Positions 58,555 through 64,000 of a DNA stretch of 64,000 nucleotides are shown here, piece after piece. The notes under the pieces are model-generated. The model did no database searches. It was not told the origin of the DNA and was given only the letters and a program-made list of their open reading frames with translations. A program made the translations under genes and the position numbers. Source of the DNA: Nymphalis io (lineage: Eukaryota; Arthropoda; Insecta; Lepidoptera; Nymphalidae); contig NC_065914.1 of the NCBI RefSeq assembly GCF_905147045.1, positions 1,054,001 through 1,118,000 of the forward strand. The letters are read 5' to 3'. Position 1 is the stretch's first letter, and every line of letters starts with the position of its first letter.

Positions 58555-58785
58555 AATGTGCGCAATAACAAGTGCACTTCAAAATCCGATGGGATAGAAA
58601 AACTAACATCACAGGAGAAAGTTCAGATACATGACTAATGGCTTTTCGAGGCACGGGAATAGAATCACTCATTCAACCACACATTCTAGGGATTATTTAG
58701 GTTTCTAGAAATATAGACTTCGGGCTGCTACTGAGTTTTACGCAAGAAAAACAAAACAACTTATTACCCAGCTACTCCGCTACTA
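58555..58785 (-). repeat. SINE family D, degenerate
   Basis: TGCACAATGTGCGCAATAAC, AAATCCGATGGGATAGAAAA, AGTTCAGATACATGACTAAT, TTTTCGAGGCACGGGAATAG in minus orientation. Confidence 0.6.
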
Positions 58786-59154
58786 AACTGAACGAGGTAC
58801 TTATATCAAACTATACTTTATTCAATCAGCCTCTTTATACAACTATTGTAATTTTAATGATTTTACGGGATTATATTGAAACTTTTTATCACGTTGTAAT
58901 ATATTAAAAGGCGATCCAAATTTTTTTGACATAAATTAATCGATAAACAATTTTTGATGATAGAAATCGTAATTTTATACTGTGTGTGAGTTTAAAATAC
59001 GAAGTGCTATCTTACGAAACTTTCAAAAATTGGTAGTGAATATCGAACCTTTATTTTTTTTTGATAAAATATTATGGCAGCACTGAATTTACGTACGTCA
59101 AGTGGGCCATCAGACAAGTGAAATTTGAGGTAGCAATAGGTACCTACATAGCGG

Positions 59155-59240
59155 TTTTCCATAGTAAATTACTCGAAAATGTAATATGAAAGTTGTAAAA
59201 TAATGAAATTGTTTTTATTTAAATAATACTAACATTAAAC
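59155..59240 (+). promoter_or_regulatory. 5' leader of zinc-finger gene 3 with three minimal uORFs
   Basis: Before the main ATG at 59241 lie ATG-TAA, a 5-codon frame (MKVVK) and a 7-codon frame (MKLFLFK), all closed upstream. The real transcription start is unknown, so some may not be transcribed. Confidence 0.3.
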
Positions 59241-62200
59241 ATGTCATTCGATTGTATTAAAATTAAACAAGAACCGAACACCGAGCCGCCATCCTCGTCA
59301 AATAATATTGTAAATAATTACGATAAATCGGAACAATGTAAGAAAAATATTAATAACGAACAAGAAATAGTTCAAGATCTATCAAATTCGACGACCGAAT
59401 TTGTAAATATAAAGATTGAACCGGAACTGCTCGACATCAGGTGAGTTCTCTCCACTTTATATTATTAAAATAAAACTAAGTTACATCAACGTCGTTCATC
59501 ATAATTTTAGAAAATATTTATGTATAAATACTCTAATTAACAAATATATTGTTTATATTATATTTAATTAAAAAAAAACACATTATTATGGTTTTCAAGT
59601 TGTAATAAATCCAGTTTTACTTTACTTATATATTCAATTGTTTCTACAATTTGTCTAATTTGACTTTATAATACTTAGAACTACTCTAAAAAGTAGGTCA
59701 TCATGTTTTTAATTATTATAAAAAATCAAAATCACAATATAAAGCACTTTTAAATTGTTATTTTATAGAAATATATTAAATTTAAAGCTTTCACCAGTTC
59801 ATATTGTAGTTTCTACCAATAAGAAACGGTAACTCAGTAGTTACACTTTTCCACCAATTAAATTACAAAGTAGTGTCAATTAAATACAATTAAATTTATA
59901 TATGTATATATACACTGCCTGAAAATCTATGTATTTTTAACATATATATAATCATAATATCCTGGGACATTATTCACACACGGCCATTTGATCTCAAACT
60001 AAGCAGAGCTTGTACTATGAAAACCAGATAACTGATCTACTACTTTTCTTTTATATATACATACTTATATAGACAATTACACCTAGACTCAGGACAATCA
60101 GACATTTTCATGCACAAAAATATCTGTCCTGGGTGGGAATCGTATCCACAACCTTCGCCGTAAAAGGCAAGGCCAACCATGCCAACCAGCTCGTCGATCT
60201 TGTGTTGTGTAATATACATTATTTATTAGAGTTTATTTTTAAGTGAAAACGTTTTAAATGCTGGGTAGTTTTTACTGGTTCATGTTGATAGCAGGAATTA
60301 AAACAAACATTACATTTCAATTGGAAACATTGATAAGTTATCACATAATGTCATTCTCTATTTATCTATTTAACCCAGTCCAAATGTGAAAAATGTTATA
60401 TTGAGCAGTGTAGTGTATTGTTATTAGACAATAATTATAATTAAATGAAAGTCACATAATATTTTTAAGCAATGCTAATTTCATTTAGAAAAAACTGTTT
60501 AAGTACTTGTACAAGAATTCACAATTAAAATCATGTACTATTGTGTTATGGCCAAAACCATACATAATTGTTTAATTAGATGATTCTGAACCATCTTGGT
60601 GGCTAGTAATGGTCAGCAACATAACGGCTGCATGTAAGCCCGTTTCTGCTATGTCGAAAAAATAGCCTAATCACATATATAACCAATAATCCTATTATTT
60701 CATTATAATAGACGTAAATTTTGTTATTACATGACAAAAAGTTTGTTTTCAGACATTGTTGGCATAGCATACGGTGTGGGCGTACTCAAATACTATTATT
60801 ATTAACTTATCAAAAAAAACTGGGTGATAGGAATATACGTAGTGTAGCATAGTCATATAGTTGGTGATAAAACTTGCATAGCTTATTCCAACCGCAGGAG
60901 ATAAAGACAAATAAACAATTTTGACATCCACCTCATTCAATATCATTGGTCGAGATTTTTTTTTTTCTTTTTAAATATATAAGCCAGCGCTTGACTGTTA
61001 TCACACCTGATGGAAAGTGATGATACAGACTAAGATGGAGCGCGCTTATTCACTCTAAACTTGAAGGTACCCATATTGTAGGTGGTGGAAAAAACGGAGG
61101 TCGGGAGGGTATTCCAGATCTTAGCGGTGCGTATCAGAAACAAGGAAGCAAAACGAGATGTAAATAATCCGTGGTTGAATACCATTATTACGGATTCGAG
61201 AGAATAAATAAAAATATTGCGTTTTAAAAGTCAGCTAAATTGTTATCAGAAGTAAAATGAAGTGACTACCATCCATAGACATTGGCGTTGTAAGAAATAT
61301 TAACCATTCCTACATCACTAATGCTCCACCGACCTTGGGAGTGCACCAAACCTTGTTTATAAAAACAATGGATGATGAAAGAGCGGAAGTATGAAATTTT
61401 AGTGGTTAAATAGTCCGTTAATGTTCCACAGGTGGGCCTTCATGCTACTCCAATAAAAGTCGGTGATATACGCATTTAATTCACCGAATGCTATTCTCAA
61501 AACGTTTTCTTTCAATAGATTAATAAGCAAGAATTAATCACATGAAAACTCGGTTTCAATTGTTCGAATTTAGATTAAATCAGCGACCTTCGGTTATGTC
61601 TTATCGACTCCTCTAATCACTGGGTCACCACGTCTCAGTGGATATTTTTCTAAATAAATAGAAATGCGATAAATAATGAACGATTTCTAATTTCAGTGAA
61701 ACCCGAGTTAGCTCAACACCGCTAGAGGTCGACACGAGTAAGTGGCACAGTGTACCTATTAAATATGAGCCGTGTGGGCAACCGAGCATCAACGTGGAGG
61801 TTGCGATTAAGCAGGAGCCGGAAGAGCCTGCAACTCCAGGGGTCAGTGGTGTCAGAATTATGTAATTGGATAAGATTTATTTTACTTTAAATCATTTGAC
61901 GTTATTTGGTTCCCGAAATATGAACACCTTATGAATTAATTGTCGTGTTACAAATCGGGTTTTTTGTAAACCCAATAACAATCGTATCTTATATTATAAT
62001 GTTAACTTACTTCGAACCGTCAATAGCATAATGGTTTACGGGTCGCCTAGCGATTTGAAAGTCGCAGGTTCCATCCTATCCGTTGTGCTTTTGTCGTTCC
62101 CACCCCACAAGTACGCTTAATTGGAGGGGTAAATGGGAATATTAGAAGCTTGATTAAATTTAATTTCAAAATGTACAGCATTAAATATATAAGCTATAAA

Positions 62201-64000
62201 CTTACTTATTGATTGTTAAATTAAAAACTACTTAATATAAACGGAATAATAAATTATTATTTCAGGAAGACAGTTGTAACTACATCATACCAGACATGTG
62301 TCCGCCGAAAACTTCCAATATATACATAAGTGATGGTAAGTAAATTGTCGTCTCCCTGCGGAGATAGAGGCTGCTACTTACCAAAATATATATCCCGAGT
62401 TATATAACAAAACAATATGCCGGTGGAACCGTACAGCATTCTGTGAGAACTCGGTATCTCATGAGTGAAATGTGTACTTAAGATGGTATGTTGTAGTTAT
62501 TATAATCAATATATTCTGATATTCCACAGAATGTGTTTTTTTTGTAGCATATGTAGGCGGACGAGCATATAGGCCTGATGGTTAGTGGTCACCAAAGTCC
62601 ATAGACATTGGCATTGTAAGAAATGTTAACCATCGCTCACATTACCATTGCGCCACCTACCTTGAGAACTAAGATGTTATGTCCCTTCAAACAGGAATAC
62701 AACAGTACCAGGTACTGCTGTTTTGCGGTAGAATATCTGATAATTGGGTGGTACCTACCCAGACGACCTAACACAAGAGTAGAAGGTGTGTTCTTACAGA
62801 AAACCTACTAGTCGGAGGAGTAATTATGAGTTGTTTGATTCAGTCATTCTCGAAATGTCGTTCTTTAATTGTCAGAAAAGACTGACCACTGAGTTTCTTG
62901 TCGGTTCTTTTAACTAGGAACTACATTCCGAACCGGTGGTCACTTAAATTTAATCTTGTAATAAGACGATTCAAAAGTGCTTAAAAAAGCAGTGTGGTAA
63001 CTTTTCATTTATGCAGTTTTTTTTGTTTTTAGTGTCAGAGGAAGTCCTCAGTCTGAATTCAACAGTCGATGGTAAATACATGTGCCCGATATGTCACAAA
63101 CGTTTCGCGAACAAGGGGAATGTGCAGAGGCATATGCTTCTGCACACTCGCGAGAAACTCGAATGTAATGTTTGCTTCCGACAGTTTGTGAAACAGGGCC
63201 ACTATCAGAAACACCTCCTGACGCATTCGACAGAAAAGCGATACAAGTGCGACGAGTGCGGGAAAATGTTCAGGACTTCGTCGAACTTGGAGCAACACAA
63301 ACGGATCCATTTGGCCGTTAAGCCTTACGAATGCGAGACCTGCTTGAGACAGTTCGCAGTTAAGGCGAATCTCGTTAAACATTTGAAGAGCACAAATCGA
63401 TGCAAGATGCCCAACCACGAACCGATCGTCTGCAAAGTGTGCAATAAAGTTTTCCAAAAGGAGTTCTTGTTGAAGAGTCACCTCCGCAGACACACGACAG
63501 AACGGCCGTACGTCTGCGACAGGTGTCAAATGAGCTTCAAATATAAATCGACGCTGATCCGACACGTGCAGCTACACAATGGCGTGAAACCGTATTCCTG
63601 TAAGATATGCAGGAAGAAGTTTACACACGCGGGCCTGATAAAGCCACACATGAGGAAACACACAGGGGAGAAGCCGTACACGTGTCCGGTCTGCAATAAA
63701 AACTTCGCACACAAACACAATATGCAAAGGCACACACTCCGACACACGAAGGTGAAGCACCTGGTCTGCGACGTCTGCAACAAGACGTTTCCAAAGGAAA
63801 GTCGGCTCAAGTACCACATGCGCACACACACAAAGGCGAAGCCGTTCGTGTGCAACGTTTGCGGGAAAAAGTTTTCACACCGACAGAATATTATAAGGCA
63901 CTACAGTCGCAAACACCCGAACGACACGTACGACTGCACAGACACAGACGCGAGTGTCGCGAAGGACGTTTGGGAGAAGGTGATTAAGTCTAAGAAAATG
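59241..64000 (+). CDS. C2H2 zinc-finger protein with SUMO-motif-rich N-terminus (gene 3), 3' partial
   Basis: Probable transcription factor. Exons: 59241-59440, 61697-61841, 62266-62335, 63033-64000 (open at the window edge); 1383 nt, 461 aa so far, phases 2,0,1, all GT-AG. No ZAD cysteines are visible. Residues 1-138 are polar and hold four I-K-x-E-P motifs at K9, K58, K89 and K105 (IKQEP, IKIEP, IKYEP, IKQEP), the SUMO synergy-control pattern; P87-I-K-Y-E-P is a perfect case. Ten fingers follow from C156. Finger 4 ends H-x5-C (LKSTNRC), so it is C2HC rather than C2H2. Linkers are canonical (TGEKP) only once, near finger 8. The C-terminus (basic KDVWEKVIKSKK) runs out of the window. The start is the first ATG after a stop-rich leader. 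Confidence 0.87.
59720..59945 (+). repeat. Repeat E copy (LINE-tail-like) in intron 1 of gene 3
   Basis: AATTTAAAGCTTTCACCAGT, then CTACCAATAAGAAACGGTAA and CTCAGTAGTTACAC match the family better kept at 48325-48560 and 57930-58155 (key: GCTACCACCGGTTCG...AGAACCGGCAAGAA). Confidence 0.6.
59955..60198 (-). repeat. SINE family C in intron 1 of zinc-finger gene 3
   Basis: Minus-oriented: CCTGGGACATTATTCACACA at the left, tRNA-like head at the right with the B box GGGAATCGTATCC and CCAACCAGCTCGTCG. Diverged from the copy at 12228. Confidence 0.8.
60958..61205 (+). repeat. Old interspersed repeat (CACACCTGATGG...GGAGGTCGGGAGGG family)
   Basis: T-run, AAGCCAGCGCTTGACTGTTA, ACACCTGATGGAAAGTGATG, GGTACCCATATTGTAGGTGG, TTCCAGATCTTAGCGGTGCG. 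A diverged partner lies at about 6895-7015. Class unknown; in intron 1 of gene 3. Confidence 0.6.
61255..61650. repeat. Repeat B fragment (+) followed by degenerate SINE A (-)
   Basis: 61255-61345 matches the middle of B (ATAGACATTGGCGTTGTAAG, CTCCACCGACCTTGGGAG). 61410-61640 is a decayed SINE A in minus orientation (TTAATGTTCCACAGGTGGGC to ATCACTGGGTCACCACGTCT). Both in intron 1 of gene 3. Confidence 0.6.
62540..62985. repeat. Repeat B copy (+) and repeat E fragment (-) in intron 3 of gene 3
   Basis: B at 62540-62775: GGCGGACGAGCATATAGGCC to TGGTACCTACCCAGACGACC, with internal deletions. E at about 62870-62985, minus: CTGAGTTTCTTGTCGGTTCT, CCGAACCGGTGGTCACTTAA. The intron is 62336-63032. 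Confidence 0.75.

Noticed and set aside
63059..63855. Minus-strand frames of 168, 109 and 85 residues
   Set aside because: Antisense to the finger exon of gene 3, whose in-frame fingers are unmistakable.
1..64000. Search for CRISPR arrays, phage or bacterial genes, rRNA and intact transposase or reverse transcriptase
   Set aside because: None seen. The regular repeats present are finger codons, microsatellites and SINEs.

Overview
The window looks like nuclear DNA of a lepidopteran insect, probably a butterfly. It is AT-rich, has short GT-AG introns, and is crowded with tRNA-derived SINEs and other short interspersed repeats of the kind seen in butterfly genomes. It contains an insect ortholog of codanin-1 and zinc-finger genes with the insect-type ZAD domain. 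No bacterial operon, CRISPR array, rRNA gene or intact autonomous transposon was seen. All gene models were spliced by eye from open frames, splice sites and intron phases; no transcript or database search was available.

Layout. Positions 1-25,100 hold no convincing protein gene. They hold repeats (SINE families A, C and D, the roughly 300-bp repeat B, and older families) and two promoter/first-exon-like islands on the minus strand (about 15.08-15.24 kb and 21.74-21.98 kb). From 25,136 to 37,594 lie two paralogous ZAD plus C2H2 zinc-finger genes, tail to tail: a plus-strand gene (534 aa, 12 fingers) and a minus-strand gene (569 aa, 14 fingers). From 38,313 to 46,985 is codanin-1 (15 exons, 1317 aa), head to head with the second zinc-finger gene across about 0.7 kb. 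From 46,986 to 53,870 is repeat-rich intergenic DNA. From 53,871 to 57,689 a small minus-strand gene encodes a putative 135-aa secreted or membrane-anchored protein with a Kazal-like C-terminus. From 59,241 to the right edge is a third zinc-finger gene (at least 10 fingers, 3' end outside the window), with four I-K-x-E-P motifs before the fingers.

How the genes relate. The three zinc-finger genes are probable transcription factors whose linkers are dense in psi-K-x-E (SUMO acceptor) motifs. In the two ZAD genes these motifs sit in short phase-1 exons, so the encoded domains are ZAD, then SUMO-motif linker, then finger array. Codanin-1 is expected to bind the histone chaperone ASF1; the basic B-domain-like motif for this is visible near residue 266. 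Nothing shows that the neighbours act in one pathway; the link is positional (shared divergent promoter, local duplication).

The most interesting signals are the mirror-image ZAD pair with a conserved shortened finger third from the C-terminus, upstream ORFs ending within a few bases of the main start in several genes, a 17-bp hairpin in a codanin intron, an 84-bp duplication bracketing a repeat B copy, and a Kazal-like protein that keeps only one cysteine of each expected disulfide.
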